A stretch of 64,000 nucleotides of DNA from Martinezella lusitana (GTDB lineage: Bacteria; Pseudomonadota; Alphaproteobacteria; Rhizobiales; Rhizobiaceae), in NCBI RefSeq assembly GCF_900094565.1, contig NZ_FMAF01000004.1, positions 531,326 to 595,325 on the forward strand, read 5' to 3'. Shown here one piece after another: positions 45,082 to 53,997 of the stretch. The notes under the pieces are model-generated. The model was given only the letters and a program-made list of their open reading frames with translations. It searched no databases and was not told the DNA's origin. The stretch's first letter is position 1; each line of letters opens with the position of its first letter. A program made the translations under genes and the position numbers.

Positions 45082-45620
45082 TCTTCGAGCCCTTCGCACC
45101 CTATCAGGCCGGCGAATTCCAGGTGAAGTTCGCAACATCCGCATGGGAGCGGCGGGAAGCGCATGCGCTGCGCCGCTCCGTCTTCTGCGAGGAGCAGAAA
45201 ATTTTCGAAGGCGACGATCGCGACGCGATCGACGACCATGCGATTCCGATCTTAGCACTCTCCATGATGGGGCCGGTCGCCGACAGGCTGGTCGGCACGG
45301 TGCGCATTCATCAGGCCGAGCCCGGCCTGTGGTGGGGCTCGCGGCTCGCGGTTCATGAGGATTTCCGCAAGATCGGCGCGCTCGGCGCAACGCTCATCCG
45401 GCTCGCCGTCTCCTCCGCCAATGCGATGGGCTGCCACACCTTCCTCGCCAATGTGCAGGAGCAGAACGGCCTGCTGTTCCGCCGCCTGCATTGGGACGTG
45501 ATCGAGGAGTTCGAGATCTACGGCAAGCCGCATCTCAGAATGAAAGCTGACCTTGCCTGGTACCCCCCATGCCCGACGCCGGAAACGGGATTCGTCGCGC
45601 TGCCGAAGAAGGCGGCCTGA
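45078..45620 (+). CDS. nitE: GNAT acetyltransferase, MSMEG_0567 family
   Basis: A GCN5-related N-acyltransferase of 180 residues. LVGTVRIHQAEPGLWWGSRL and the acyl-CoA loop HEDFRKIGALGATLIRLA mark the core. It presumably acylates an amine intermediate of the cluster product. The ATG overlaps the radical SAM stop (ATGA). The stop lies 2 bp before the next start, so the genes are translated together. Confidence 0.88.
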   Translation: MIFEPFAPYQAGEFQVKFATSAWERREAHALRRSVFCEEQKIFEGDDRDAIDDHAIPILALSMMGPVADRLVGTVRIHQAEPGLWWGSRLAVHEDFRKIGALGATLIRLAVSSANAMGCHTFLANVQEQNGLLFRRLHWDVIEEFEIYGKPHLRMKADLAWYPPCPTPETGFVALPKKAA

Positions 45621-45622
45621 TC

Positions 45623-46597
45623 ATGGTGGCGATCGACATCAAGTCACTCACTGTTCGGCTTGCCGAATCGAACGGCATTGCCGCCAAGGCGGATATCGGC
45701 GCGGTCGCCGCCAGTCTCGGGCTTGCCGGCCAGCCTGTCGCCGTCGGTGATGACTGTGCCGCGCTGCAGGATGGCGACGGATATCTGCTGTTCGCCATCG
45801 AAGGCTTCATGAACGAATTCGTTGCTGCCGACCCCTGGTTTGCCGGCTGGTGCAGCGTGATGGTCAATATCTCCGATGTCGCCTCGATGGGCGGACGTCC
45901 GATCGCGGTCGTCGACGCTGTTTGGGCCGATGGCGAGCGAAGTGTCGCGCCGGTGCTGGAGGGCATGCGCGCCGCGGCCAGAGCCTTCGGCGTGCCGATC
46001 GTTGGCGGTCATACGAATATCCGCACCGACCGCAGCCAGCTGTCCGCAGCCATTCTCGGGCGGGCTAAAAAGCTGCTGACAAGCTTCGACGCGAAGGCAG
46101 GCGACGTGCTCATCGCCGCAGTCGACCATCGCGGCCGTTACCGCGAACCGTTCAACAACTGGGAAGCGGCGACAGATGCGCCGCCTCAGCGCCTTCGCGG
46201 CGACCTGGAAATCCTGCCGCAAATTGCCGAGGCGGGATTGGCGCTCGCCGCCAAGGACATCAGCCAGGGCGGTATCATCGGCACGGCGATCATGCTGGCG
46301 GAATGTTCCGGCGTCGGGATCGAGATCGACGTGTCAACCATTCCGCTGCCGGCCGAGGTGACGCTGGAGCGATGGCTCGCGACCTTTCCGAGCTTCGGCT
46401 ATCTGCTTTCGGTCGCACCCGGAAAGGCTGAGGGCGCGATCCGCCGCTTTACCGAGCGCGGCATCAGCGCCGCCGCCATTGGCAAGGTTCTCGCCGGCAG
46501 CGAAGTGGCGATCACCGACGGCACGGAGCGCGCCGTCATTCGCGACCACGCCGAAACGCCGTTGCTGAAGCTTGGACGACGGGAGGACGCCGCATGA
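45623..46597 (+). CDS. nitF: AIR-synthase-like protein, sll0787 family
   Basis: A PurM/ThiL/SelD-fold ATP-dependent protein of 324 residues. VGDDCAALQDGDGYLLFAIE and MVNISDVASMGGRPIAVVDA form the N-terminal metal/ATP domain; ISQGGIIGTAIMLAECSG lies in the C-terminal domain. It likely phosphorylates or cyclises an amide or thio-substrate with ATP. It is not the purine-pathway enzyme. The start at 45623 follows AAGAAGG; an in-frame ATG at 45569 overlaps the GNAT gene and lacks a ribosome site. Confidence 0.88.
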   Translation: MVAIDIKSLTVRLAESNGIAAKADIGAVAASLGLAGQPVAVGDDCAALQDGDGYLLFAIEGFMNEFVAADPWFAGWCSVMVNISDVASMGGRPIAVVDAVWADGERSVAPVLEGMRAAARAFGVPIVGGHTNIRTDRSQLSAAILGRAKKLLTSFDAKAGDVLIAAVDHRGRYREPFNNWEAATDAPPQRLRGDLEILPQIAEAGLALAAKDISQGGIIGTAIMLAECSGVGIEIDVSTIPLPAEVTLERWLATFPSFGYLLSVAPGKAEGAIRRFTERGISAAAIGKVLAGSEVAITDGTERAVIRDHAETPLLKLGRREDAA

Positions 46598-47748
46598 TAA
46601 GCCCGCTGCGGATCGCCATGCTGTCACACTCCACCAATCCGCGCGGCGGCGTGGTGCATGCGATGCAGCTTTCCGAAGCGCTGACCGCGCTTGGTCACGA
46701 GGTCGTCCTGCATGCGCCGGATGCCAAAGGCACCGGTTTCTTTCGCAAGCCGGCCTGCGGCGCGGCATGCATCCCCGTCGCCCCGGCGCCGGGCGACATG
46801 ACAAGCATGGTGGAGCAACGGATCGCCGACTATGTCAGCTATTTCGAAAAGCCGGCGGCCCGCGATTTCGATATATTCCACGCCCATGACGGCATTTCCG
46901 GCAATGCGCTGGCGACGTTGAACGAGCGTGGATTGATCCCCGCCTTTGCCCGGACCGTTCACCACATCGACCAGTTCGCCGATCCGCGTTTGATGGCGCT
47001 GCAGGATCGCTCCATCGATAGGGCCTGCCTCTTCTTCACCGTCAGCGCCACATGGCAGCGCATTCTCAAGGGTCGCGGGATCGAAGCGACTGTTGTCGGC
47101 AACGGCGTCGATAGCGAACGCTTCACCCCCGGCTGGAGCGGCGAACAGGCGGCCCTGCGCGATCGCCTGAGCCTGCCGCCCGGTCCGACCTTCCTCAGCA
47201 TCGGCGGCATCGAGGCGCGCAAGAATGCGATCGGCATCCTCGACGCCTTCCGGCAGCTTCGCGCCGTGCAGCCCGATGCGCGGCTGGTCATCGCAGGAGG
47301 CGTCTCGCTGCTCGACCACAGCGGCTATCAGGAGGAGTTCCGCTCCGAGCTCGCCCTGCTGCGCGATCACGCCGCCGCTGTCCATGTGATCGGCCCGGTC
47401 ACCGACGAGGACATGCCCAATCTTTACAGGCTGGCCGACGCGCTTGTCTTTCCCTCGCTGAAGGAGGGGTTCGGACTGGTCGTGCTGGAGGCGATGGCAA
47501 GCGGCGTACCGGTCGTCGTCTCCTCGATCCCCCCATTTACGGAATATCTCTCGGGCGATGACGCGATCTGGTGTGATCCCAAGCATTCGGCGTCGATCGC
47601 CGAAGCCATGGCGCTCGCTCTGATCCCCGAGATCCGCAACCGCATCATCGCGCGCGGCCTGGAAGTCGCCAGTCGCTTCAGCTGGCGGCGCGTCGGAGAA
47701 GCGCATCTTGCCGCCTATGCGGCATTGAAGGAGAGCGCCCATGCCTGA
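46594..47748 (+). CDS. Glycosyltransferase, MSMEG_0565 family
   Basis: A GT4-type (GT-B fold) retaining glycosyltransferase, 384 residues. HSTNPRGGVVHAMQLSEAL is the acceptor-domain loop; VGNGVDSERFTPG and PSLKEGFGLVVLEAMASGVP with the EX7E motif form the donor site. It would add a sugar to the cluster product or an intermediate. The start overlaps the AIR-synthase-like stop by 4 bp, and the stop overlaps the next gene by 8 bp. Confidence 0.9.
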   Translation: MISPLRIAMLSHSTNPRGGVVHAMQLSEALTALGHEVVLHAPDAKGTGFFRKPACGAACIPVAPAPGDMTSMVEQRIADYVSYFEKPAARDFDIFHAHDGISGNALATLNERGLIPAFARTVHHIDQFADPRLMALQDRSIDRACLFFTVSATWQRILKGRGIEATVVGNGVDSERFTPGWSGEQAALRDRLSLPPGPTFLSIGGIEARKNAIGILDAFRQLRAVQPDARLVIAGGVSLLDHSGYQEEFRSELALLRDHAAAVHVIGPVTDEDMPNLYRLADALVFPSLKEGFGLVVLEAMASGVPVVVSSIPPFTEYLSGDDAIWCDPKHSASIAEAMALALIPEIRNRIIARGLEVASRFSWRRVGEAHLAAYAALKESAHA

Positions 47749-48028
47749 GATGCGTTTCGTTATTGCCTGGCCGGACGGCCGCGAAGAGACCTGCTATTCG
47801 CCCTCGCTGATCATCCGGGATTTTTTCGCGGAAGGCGAGGCCTATCCGATCCGTGATTTCCTCGACCGCAGCCGCAAGGCGCTGACGATCGCCAGCGATC
47901 GGGTCGAGGCGAAATACGGCTATCCATGTTCGCTTGCACGCAACCAGCTTGCCCGCCTCGAGGCGGCCGGAGCGCTTTTTCTCGACGACGCCGATGCGCG
48001 CGTCCGCTGCCAAAACTTCATTCTCTGA
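47741..48028 (+). CDS. nitG: MSMEG_0570-family nitrogen starvation response protein
   Basis: A 95-residue protein of the MSMEG_0570 family, found only in Nit1-type clusters. It begins MPEMRFVIAWPDGREETCYS and has no catalytic motif I can name. The symbol follows Nit1C naming from memory. It may serve as a small accessory protein. Its start lies 8 bp inside the end of the glycosyltransferase gene. Confidence 0.82.
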   Translation: MPEMRFVIAWPDGREETCYSPSLIIRDFFAEGEAYPIRDFLDRSRKALTIASDRVEAKYGYPCSLARNQLARLEAAGALFLDDADARVRCQNFIL

Positions 48029-48040
48029 AAGGAACCAGCC

Positions 48041-49312
48041 ATGACCTTATCGCTCAAGCCGCATTATAGCGCCGTCGTCATCGGTGGCGGCCAAGCCGGA
48101 CTTTCGGCCAGCCATTATCTGAAAAAGCACGGCATCGATCACGTCGTTTTCGAGAAGAAGACCGTCGCCCACAAATGGAAGGATGAGCGCTGGGACGCTT
48201 TCTGCCTGGTGACGCCGAACTGGCAATGCCAGCTTCCCGACCATCCCTATGACGGCGACGACCCGCACGGCTTCATGATCAAGGACGAGATCATCGCCTA
48301 TGTCGACCGCTTCATCAAAAAGGTGGATGCGCCGGTGCTTGAAGGCACGACGGTCAGCCTGCTCGAAAAGGTTGATGGCGTCTTCAAGGTGGAAAGCTCT
48401 GCCGGCACGGTCACCGCGGATTGCGTCGTGCTCGCGACCAGCCTTTACAGCGGGCCGTCGATTCCCCGGGCCGCCGAACGCCTCCCGGACGATATCCTGC
48501 AGATCCATACCGTCGACTACCGTAATCCCCGGCAATTGCCGGCGGGCTCCGTCGTAGTCGTCGGCTCCGGCCAATCCGGTTGCCAGATCGCCGAAGACCT
48601 GCATCTGGCCGGCCGCAAGGTGCATATGGTGACGGGCAACGCCCCGCGCTGCGCCCGCTTCTATCGCGGCCGTGACGTGGTGGACTGGCTCGCGGATGTC
48701 GGCCAATACGACATCACAGTCGAACATGACGGAATGACCAAGAAGAAGCACGATACCAACCACTACCTGACCGGCCGAGACGGCGGACGGGATATCGATC
48801 TGCGGAAATTCGCGCTGGAGGGCATGTCGCTCTACGGCCGGATGGACGGTATTTCCGGCGGGAAAATGCTCTTTGCGCCGAACCTGAAGGCCAATCTGGA
48901 TAATGCCGACCGGGTCTATAACGGCATCAACGGGCTGATCGATCGGTACATCACCGAAAAAGGCATCGATGCGCCGCCGGCCAGTGTCTACACGCCGCTC
49001 TGGGAGCCGCCGATCGAACCGAGCGAACTGGATCTTGCGGCCGAGGGGGTGACGTCGGTCATCTGGGCGACGGGCTTCGACCCCGATTGGTCCTATGTCG
49101 GTCTGCCGATCTTCGACGGCACGGGTTATCCCGTGCAGCGGCGCGGCGTCACCGGCATCGGCGGCGTCTATGTGCTCGGCCTGCCCTGGCTCTGGACCTG
49201 GGGCTCCGGGCGCCTTCTTGCCGTCGGCAAGGATGCGGAGCATGTCGTCGATCATCTCGCCGGATACCTCGAGGGCAGCCAGCCGATCCTCAGACAGGCG
49301 GTTGGGCGCTGA
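48041..49312 (+). CDS. nitH: Flavin-dependent oxidoreductase, MSMEG_0569 family
   Basis: A flavin monooxygenase-like enzyme of 423 residues. The FAD site GGGQAGLSASHYLKKHGIDH is at the N terminus, and a second nucleotide fold VVVGSGQSGCQIAEDL lies near residue 170. This is the arrangement of FMO or Baeyer-Villiger-type enzymes. It could oxidise an amine or carbonyl of the cluster product. AAGGAACCAGCC precedes ATG 48041. The stop TGA lies 2 bp before the last gene of the operon. Confidence 0.9.
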   Translation: MTLSLKPHYSAVVIGGGQAGLSASHYLKKHGIDHVVFEKKTVAHKWKDERWDAFCLVTPNWQCQLPDHPYDGDDPHGFMIKDEIIAYVDRFIKKVDAPVLEGTTVSLLEKVDGVFKVESSAGTVTADCVVLATSLYSGPSIPRAAERLPDDILQIHTVDYRNPRQLPAGSVVVVGSGQSGCQIAEDLHLAGRKVHMVTGNAPRCARFYRGRDVVDWLADVGQYDITVEHDGMTKKKHDTNHYLTGRDGGRDIDLRKFALEGMSLYGRMDGISGGKMLFAPNLKANLDNADRVYNGINGLIDRYITEKGIDAPPASVYTPLWEPPIEPSELDLAAEGVTSVIWATGFDPDWSYVGLPIFDGTGYPVQRRGVTGIGGVYVLGLPWLWTWGSGRLLAVGKDAEHVVDHLAGYLEGSQPILRQAVGR

Positions 49313-49314
49313 TC

Positions 49315-50175
49315 ATGACCATTGCCGTCCTCGATGCCCAGCCACAGACGCCCTCAGCACGCGCGCTGATGGAGCGTGCGCTTGATCCATATATCCTTCT
49401 CGGCATGCCGCATCTGAGCCCTGCCGGACTGTCCGAGACCTGGCTCATGAAGGAACTCGGCCACCGGCACTGGCTGATGCTGGCGCGGCATCTCGGCATG
49501 GACAATGCGGATTTCCGTACCGCTGACGGCCGCGAGGTCTATGCCTCGATCTGCGCGACATCTATGACCGGCACGAAGCTTCAGCTTGCCCGCGCCAACG
49601 ATGTGCTGGCCATTCGCTCTTCCCTGCATCGGATCTCGCGGACGCAATATTCGAGCCGGCATCATCTGAGCATCGGTGGCACCAGCATCGCGGACGTCGA
49701 ACTGATCTCCGCCTTCGTCCGGCGCGACATAGAAGGCGACAATCGCTCGCTGGTGCGCGTCGAACATGCTCGCAGCAAGGGCGAAATACTTGCGACAAGC
49801 GAGCTTGCCGCCACGGCCGCCGCCCTTCGTCGCGGCACGGCACAGACACATCTCGGCATGACGCCTGCGACCGGGCGGCACCTGAAGAGTTTCAGGTTCA
49901 AGCCATCCATGGCAGAGGAATTCAACGGCGCGGGGCTCTTCTATTTCGCGGAATTCCAGGCGCTCATGACGCGCGCGCTGGAAGCGTGGTTTCCAGAGCG
50001 ACGCCTTGACGTCGTGCGGCGGGACGTTTTCCTCAAAGGGAATATTGGAGCCCAGGACGCAGTTACCATCGAGTTGAGCGTCGTAAAGCCTGGCGATACC
50101 GGCATCGCCTGCCGTCTGCTTCGCCCAGATGGCACCGAGATCGCAATCTTGTTCGCGCTGCTGCGGGACGGCTAG
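49315..50175 (+). CDS. LnmK-like / Pnap_2097-family protein
   Basis: A 286-residue protein that resembles the LnmK-type hot-dog fold superfamily found in biosynthetic gene clusters (LnmK is an acyltransferase/decarboxylase). PYILLGMPHLSPAGLSETWLMKELGHRHW opens like such proteins, and LFYFAEFQALMTRALEAWF closes the second domain. It is the ninth gene, 2 bp after the flavoprotein, thus in the operon. The function is not known. The family assignment is from memory of the pattern and should be tested by profile search. Confidence 0.65.
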   Translation: MTIAVLDAQPQTPSARALMERALDPYILLGMPHLSPAGLSETWLMKELGHRHWLMLARHLGMDNADFRTADGREVYASICATSMTGTKLQLARANDVLAIRSSLHRISRTQYSSRHHLSIGGTSIADVELISAFVRRDIEGDNRSLVRVEHARSKGEILATSELAATAAALRRGTAQTHLGMTPATGRHLKSFRFKPSMAEEFNGAGLFYFAEFQALMTRALEAWFPERRLDVVRRDVFLKGNIGAQDAVTIELSVVKPGDTGIACRLLRPDGTEIAILFALLRDG

Positions 50176-50181
50176 CAGCAT

Positions 50182-50961
50182 TCAGCCGTGGCGATAGGCC
50201 CATTCGGATAGCGCGCTCATGCCCAGCCGCTGCAGGAGCTCGTAGGCAACCCGGCGGTTGAGGGGATTGTGCAGCCGGATCACCTTCGAGCCGAGAAAAT
50301 CCATCTCGGCGTGCTCGAAGGGCCTGAGATGCAGCGCCTCGCTGATTGCGGCCCGGTAGAAATCATGAAAGTCCCGCCGACAGACATAGGTCTTGTACTT
50401 CGTCATGCAAAAGGCTGAAAATGTGTCGCTGTTTCTTCGCAGGAAATCCGAGACGCCGATCGTCACCTCCGGCCAGGCGGGGTTGAACGTGTCGTCGAAG
50501 GCGATGATGCCGTGATCGGCCAGCACGCTTTCGGCCAGATGGCTGTCGGCAAGCACATGGCGGAGCAGATGACCGCCGTCGATGCTGAAGAAGCGGACAT
50601 GGCCAATCTTGTCGATGATGGCTTGCGGATCGAGCCTGGTGCTGTCGCCGGAGATGACGAGTTCCTCGTCGACAGGGATGCCCAGCGACCTGCCATTATC
50701 GAGAAAGCGCTGATATTGCGCATCATTCTCTTCGATGTCGAAGAGGTCGATGGCAAGTACGTTGCTGTCAGGCGCACTGATCTTGCGCAGCAGAAAATAG
50801 GAGCGCCCATAATAGACGCCGATTTCCGCGAGACCGCCGAGCAGATTCTCTTGCCTTTGCCTTCCGATCAACGACAGGAAGACAAGGGCGTCGGGCGGAT
50901 CGATATAACCATCGATTCTCTGAAGATCGCGAAACACAAATTTTCGAACACTCGACTCCAA
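50182..50961 (-). CDS. Class I SAM-dependent methyltransferase
   Basis: A 259-residue methyltransferase of the Methyltransf_24 type, convergent with the Nit1 operon end (6 bp between stops). LAEIGVYYGRSYFLL is the SAM-binding motif I; AIDLFDI is motif II; SIDGGHLLRHV and IIAFDD match the group. The start is uncertain: TTG at 50961 or GTG at 50937. Substrate is unknown; such genes often act on sugars or secondary metabolites. It is not clearly part of the Nit1 operon because it is on the other strand. Confidence 0.82.
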   Translation of the reverse strand: MESSVRKFVFRDLQRIDGYIDPPDALVFLSLIGRQRQENLLGGLAEIGVYYGRSYFLLRKISAPDSNVLAIDLFDIEENDAQYQRFLDNGRSLGIPVDEELVISGDSTRLDPQAIIDKIGHVRFFSIDGGHLLRHVLADSHLAESVLADHGIIAFDDTFNPAWPEVTIGVSDFLRRNSDTFSAFCMTKYKTYVCRRDFHDFYRAAISEALHLRPFEHAEMDFLGSKVIRLHNPLNRRVAYELLQRLGMSALSEWAYRHG

Positions 50962-51327
50962 AATCCAAAACCCCGCTGGTTTCTGTCACGCTGCCACTCG
51001 CTTGCCGTGCACCCTTTGGCGCCGATCAATCGAGTGAAAAACGCGCATATGTATCCCCAGGTCTCGCTTGAAAGCCGCATGATCACGGCGCCTCGCGGTA
51101 GCTGCGGCCCTCGGAAGCTGGGATGAGATTGCGCCAAAGCGAGCGCCATTACCTAATATTCCGGCTTTTCTGTCGCTTGGCGGATAGCAATGCGCTGATT
51201 GGATAGTCCCGTCGGATGCCTTCAACCCGGCGATCGCGGCTCGGCGCCAATGATGCGTAGACGCAGATTGCTGGGTGGGAAGCCCGGAGAAGCCTGGCAT
51301 AAGAATGCGGAGGGAACGCCAGGCGTT
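50962..51327. other. Intergenic region without a supported gene
   Basis: About 365 bp between a methyltransferase start and a hydrolase stop. Open frames on both strands are short and without family resemblance. I see no clear promoter or repeat. Confidence 0.5.
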
Positions 51328-52320
51328 TCATTCAGCCAATTCGGAGCGGAAAAACCGTACCAACTCTTGATTTAAACTCTCCTGAAAAGAGGCTCGATCA
51401 AACCCGGGCTGATCCATGCAGCTCTCCAGATTGAGAGCCCCAGCAGCTTTGCTACAAGGCTTTAGAAACGAGTAGTGCCTGGCGTCCCTGACATCATGAA
51501 CAGCGATTACACGAGGGAGGTATCGTTGCAGATATCCGACGTTGCTTTCGAAGGGAACGACATGATCCTCACTGCCGCCCCAAAGCTCGACGGGAATTTT
51601 GATCTTGCTGAGCGAGCTCGGATCGAAGGAGAACGCCCAGCCGGGCGATACCAGTACCGCCGCCTTGATGCGAGCGTCATGCCGCCATTCCGACGCCATC
51701 CGCGCCGCTACCTGCGGTCGCGACAGGACCGCCGCGCTGCCCTGTTGGCACACGGCTTCCACCGGGTCGGCGGCGCAATGAAGCGTGAAAAGCTTCCAAT
51801 CGGGAATGCCGCCGATTGCCACCAAGCCGGTGAAGCCGCCAGCTGAAAAACCATAAAAACCGATCTCGGATTTCTCCAGATGCTCGCGTCCTGGCCATGT
51901 TTGCATCATGTAGTCCAGAACCCGGCTTGTTTGGCGGGGACGATTCAGCAGAATTTGCACGACCTTGTCGCCACTGTCTTTATAGTTGTCTCCTGGATAT
52001 GTCAGGGAGACAGCGACAAACCCTGCCTTTGCAAGGACAAGGGCCGATTCCGACCGATCGCTAAAGTGCCCCGCGCTGCCGTGGGAAAAGATGACCGTGG
52101 GTAGGTGATCACCCGTGATTTCACCGTTGACGGCAACGGTTTGCGCGACATCCCCTAGAGTTGTCGGCGCCGCGACGGAGTTGCTTGGGTACCAGATACC
52201 CAATTCGATCGGTCTGCCTATATCGTCCGGAATGGACAGGTATTGAAAGCCAACGGCGCCTGCGGATCCGGCGACGAAAAACGGGAACATGATCGCCAGA
52301 AATTTCAACAGCCATTTCAT
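51328..52320 (-). CDS. Exported alpha/beta hydrolase (dienelactone-hydrolase-like)
   Basis: A secreted or periplasmic alpha/beta hydrolase of 330 residues. Residues 1-22 are a signal peptide (MKWLLKFLAIMFPFFVAGSA). The mature part has the oxyanion segment FSHGSAG, the nucleophile elbow GFSAGG, and a late acid/His pair (GSEDHVVP; DARHYSF). It most resembles predicted dienelactone hydrolases. It is the fourth gene of an operon with PadR, DUF1700 and GIN proteins. The start at 52320 follows GAGGTTCTTC. A truncated paralogue lies at 54173. Confidence 0.85.
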   Translation of the reverse strand: MKWLLKFLAIMFPFFVAGSAGAVGFQYLSIPDDIGRPIELGIWYPSNSVAAPTTLGDVAQTVAVNGEITGDHLPTVIFSHGSAGHFSDRSESALVLAKAGFVAVSLTYPGDNYKDSGDKVVQILLNRPRQTSRVLDYMMQTWPGREHLEKSEIGFYGFSAGGFTGLVAIGGIPDWKLFTLHCAADPVEAVCQQGSAAVLSRPQVAARMASEWRHDARIKAAVLVSPGWAFSFDPSSLSKIKIPVELWGGSEDHVVPFESNVGYLQRYLPRVIAVHDVRDARHYSFLKPCSKAAGALNLESCMDQPGFDRASFQESLNQELVRFFRSELAE

Positions 52321-52361
52321 GAAGAACCTCGTAAACTTCCGATGATCACGAACAGCCGAGG

Positions 52362-53069
52362 CTACGGCACCTGGACGATGCGGCCACTGCCCCTGATTTC
52401 CGAGCGCCGCAGGATCGGGCGACCGAACAGCTCGACATTGCCGCTTCCGGAAATCGAGATGTCCGCATCCGCCTGCGCGGACAGTTGTGCGTCGCCGCTG
52501 CCGCGAATGTCTATCTGCACGGATTTGGCAGCCAGGTCCTTGAGCCGCGCCGCGCCCGAGCCGGAAATGTTCAGCCCCACGGTATCGGCGGCTCCGGTGG
52601 CGGCTACGCTGCCGCTTCCCCGAATGCTCAGCCGCAGCTGCGGCTGATTGATCTGCGACAAGGTGAGATCGCCGCTGCCGAGCAGTTTCCAGTTTGATAT
52701 CGCCGGCCCCGAGAGACTGACATCGAGCCGGGAGTCGAGCCAGCCCGGATCGCAATCCAAGCTCAACTTGCCGCCTTCCATCCGCACGTGGTCGATAAGT
52801 GCTGGATCGCCGCTGACCACAGCTTCCGCCTTATCCCCCGGCTGATAGCGGACCGAAGCCGGCAGATCGATCGTCAGATTGTCGGTGGCAGTGAAGGGCA
52901 GGGTAACCTGCTGGCTGGTGGATGTGGCTGATCCGCAGCTGGATTGCCTCGCACCCCACAAATGTCTTGCGTCGGCCCAATCCCGCCCGGAAAGCCCGAT
53001 ACCCAGCGCCAGAAGGACGATTGCACTGATCGATCCCGCTGTCGCGACGAATGCCAACTTGCCAGTCAT
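52362..53069 (-). CDS. GIN-domain (DUF2807) membrane-anchored protein
   Basis: A 235-residue protein with an N-terminal hydrophobic segment (residues 5-27) and a right-handed beta-helix GIN domain. The repeats LGSGDLTL, RGSGSVAA, SGSGAARL, RGSGDAQL, SGSGNVEL and RGSGRIVQ recur about every 20 residues. Such proteins usually sit in the periplasm; their role is not established, though they are common beside PadR-DUF1700 pairs. The ATG 53069 lies 32 bp after the DUF1700 gene. Confidence 0.85.
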   Translation of the reverse strand: MTGKLAFVATAGSISAIVLLALGIGLSGRDWADARHLWGARQSSCGSATSTSQQVTLPFTATDNLTIDLPASVRYQPGDKAEAVVSGDPALIDHVRMEGGKLSLDCDPGWLDSRLDVSLSGPAISNWKLLGSGDLTLSQINQPQLRLSIRGSGSVAATGAADTVGLNISGSGAARLKDLAAKSVQIDIRGSGDAQLSAQADADISISGSGNVELFGRPILRRSEIRGSGRIVQVP

Positions 53070-53101
53070 TGTCGTTCCTTCAACGCAGTGTGATGAAATG
53101 T

Positions 53102-53674
53102 TCAAAAGCCGTTTTGGTCCGGTTGAGCCAGACGGAAATGCAGCCGGGCATAATGGCCGAGCATTCGTATGCTCGCGCCCAGTCCCATCAACAGCAAAGC
53201 GCCGCCGCCGAGCAGGCAACTCACAAGTCCGGCCCCGATGAGCAAGCGCGCTATTGTTCCAATCACCGGCCCGCCAAGATGGAACAGCAATGTGGTGAAG
53301 ATGATCTTCACACCGACCGCGCCGATGGCCGCCAAGGCGATCGCCAGGCCGAACGCAACGAAGATCGCCACGATCAGCAGCGGCAGCAGGAAAAGCACGT
53401 CGACGATCGCAAGGCCGGCCAGCGCCATCGCGGCCGCCAGCAGATTCGACACGCTCCAATGGGCCTCGAAACGACGCAGCCCGGATTCGGCGCGCAGCTC
53501 CCTGGCGATCCTGGCCGGATCGCCCAACGCAGCCGCAACGTCCTGCTCGCTGCGGCCCGAAGCATCGGATTCGGCGAAATGGGCGGCATAGTCTGCGATG
53601 ATGTCCTCGATCTCCTGAGGCGGCATACCGGCAAGCCCCAGTCTCAGCGTGCGCAAGAAGGCGTCCCTGGTCAT
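53102..53674 (-). CDS. DUF1700 membrane protein
   Basis: A 190-residue membrane protein. The soluble N terminus has the DUF1700 pattern MTRDAFLRTLRLGLAGMPPQ and DIIADYAAHFAE, with ALGDPARIARELR. Three or four transmembrane helices follow (about residues 75-175). DUF1700 proteins are thought to act as membrane partners of PadR regulators, possibly anti-regulators. The start overlaps the PadR stop by 4 bp. Confidence 0.88.
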   Translation of the reverse strand: MTRDAFLRTLRLGLAGMPPQEIEDIIADYAAHFAESDASGRSEQDVAAALGDPARIARELRAESGLRRFEAHWSVSNLLAAAMALAGLAIVDVLFLLPLLIVAIFVAFGLAIALAAIGAVGVKIIFTTLLFHLGGPVIGTIARLLIGAGLVSCLLGGGALLLMGLGASIRMLGHYARLHFRLAQPDQNGF

Positions 53675-53997
53675 GGCAAATCCTCAAGAAGTTTGTCGAC
53701 TGCATCCGCAAAGGAGCGCCAGTCGCGGCGGTGAGCTTCGAAAACCGTCTGGCCCAGCGGCGTGAGCCGGTAATATTTTCGGGGCGGCCCGTTGCTCGAC
53801 TCGACGATTCGGGTGGCCACCAGGCCGTCGTTCTGCATCCGGCGCATCAGCGGATAGATCGTGCCTTCCCCCATGCCGACGGCGGCGACCAGGGTGCTCG
53901 CGATTTCATAGCCATAGCTTTCGCCCCGCGACAGCACGGCGAGGACGCATAGATCAAGGGCGCCTTTTCGCAATTGAACTTGGATCGAGTCGGTCAT
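53671..53997 (-). CDS. PadR-family transcriptional regulator
   Basis: A 108-residue PadR-like winged-helix regulator. KGALDLCVLAVLSRGESYGYEI, GMGEGTIYPLMRRMQNDGLV and PPRKYYRLTPLG are the diagnostic parts. The start MTDSIQVQLRKG at 53997 is chosen; 11 upstream residues in frame are not family-like. It heads the PadR-DUF1700-GIN-hydrolase operon and likely represses it. Confidence 0.93.
   Translation of the reverse strand: MTDSIQVQLRKGALDLCVLAVLSRGESYGYEIASTLVAAVGMGEGTIYPLMRRMQNDGLVATRIVESSNGPPRKYYRLTPLGQTVFEAHRRDWRSFADAVDKLLEDLP

Noticed and set aside
43822..45390. 522-residue minus-strand open frame opposite the radical SAM gene
   Set aside because: Arg-rich shadow of the coding strand; no start context or domain.
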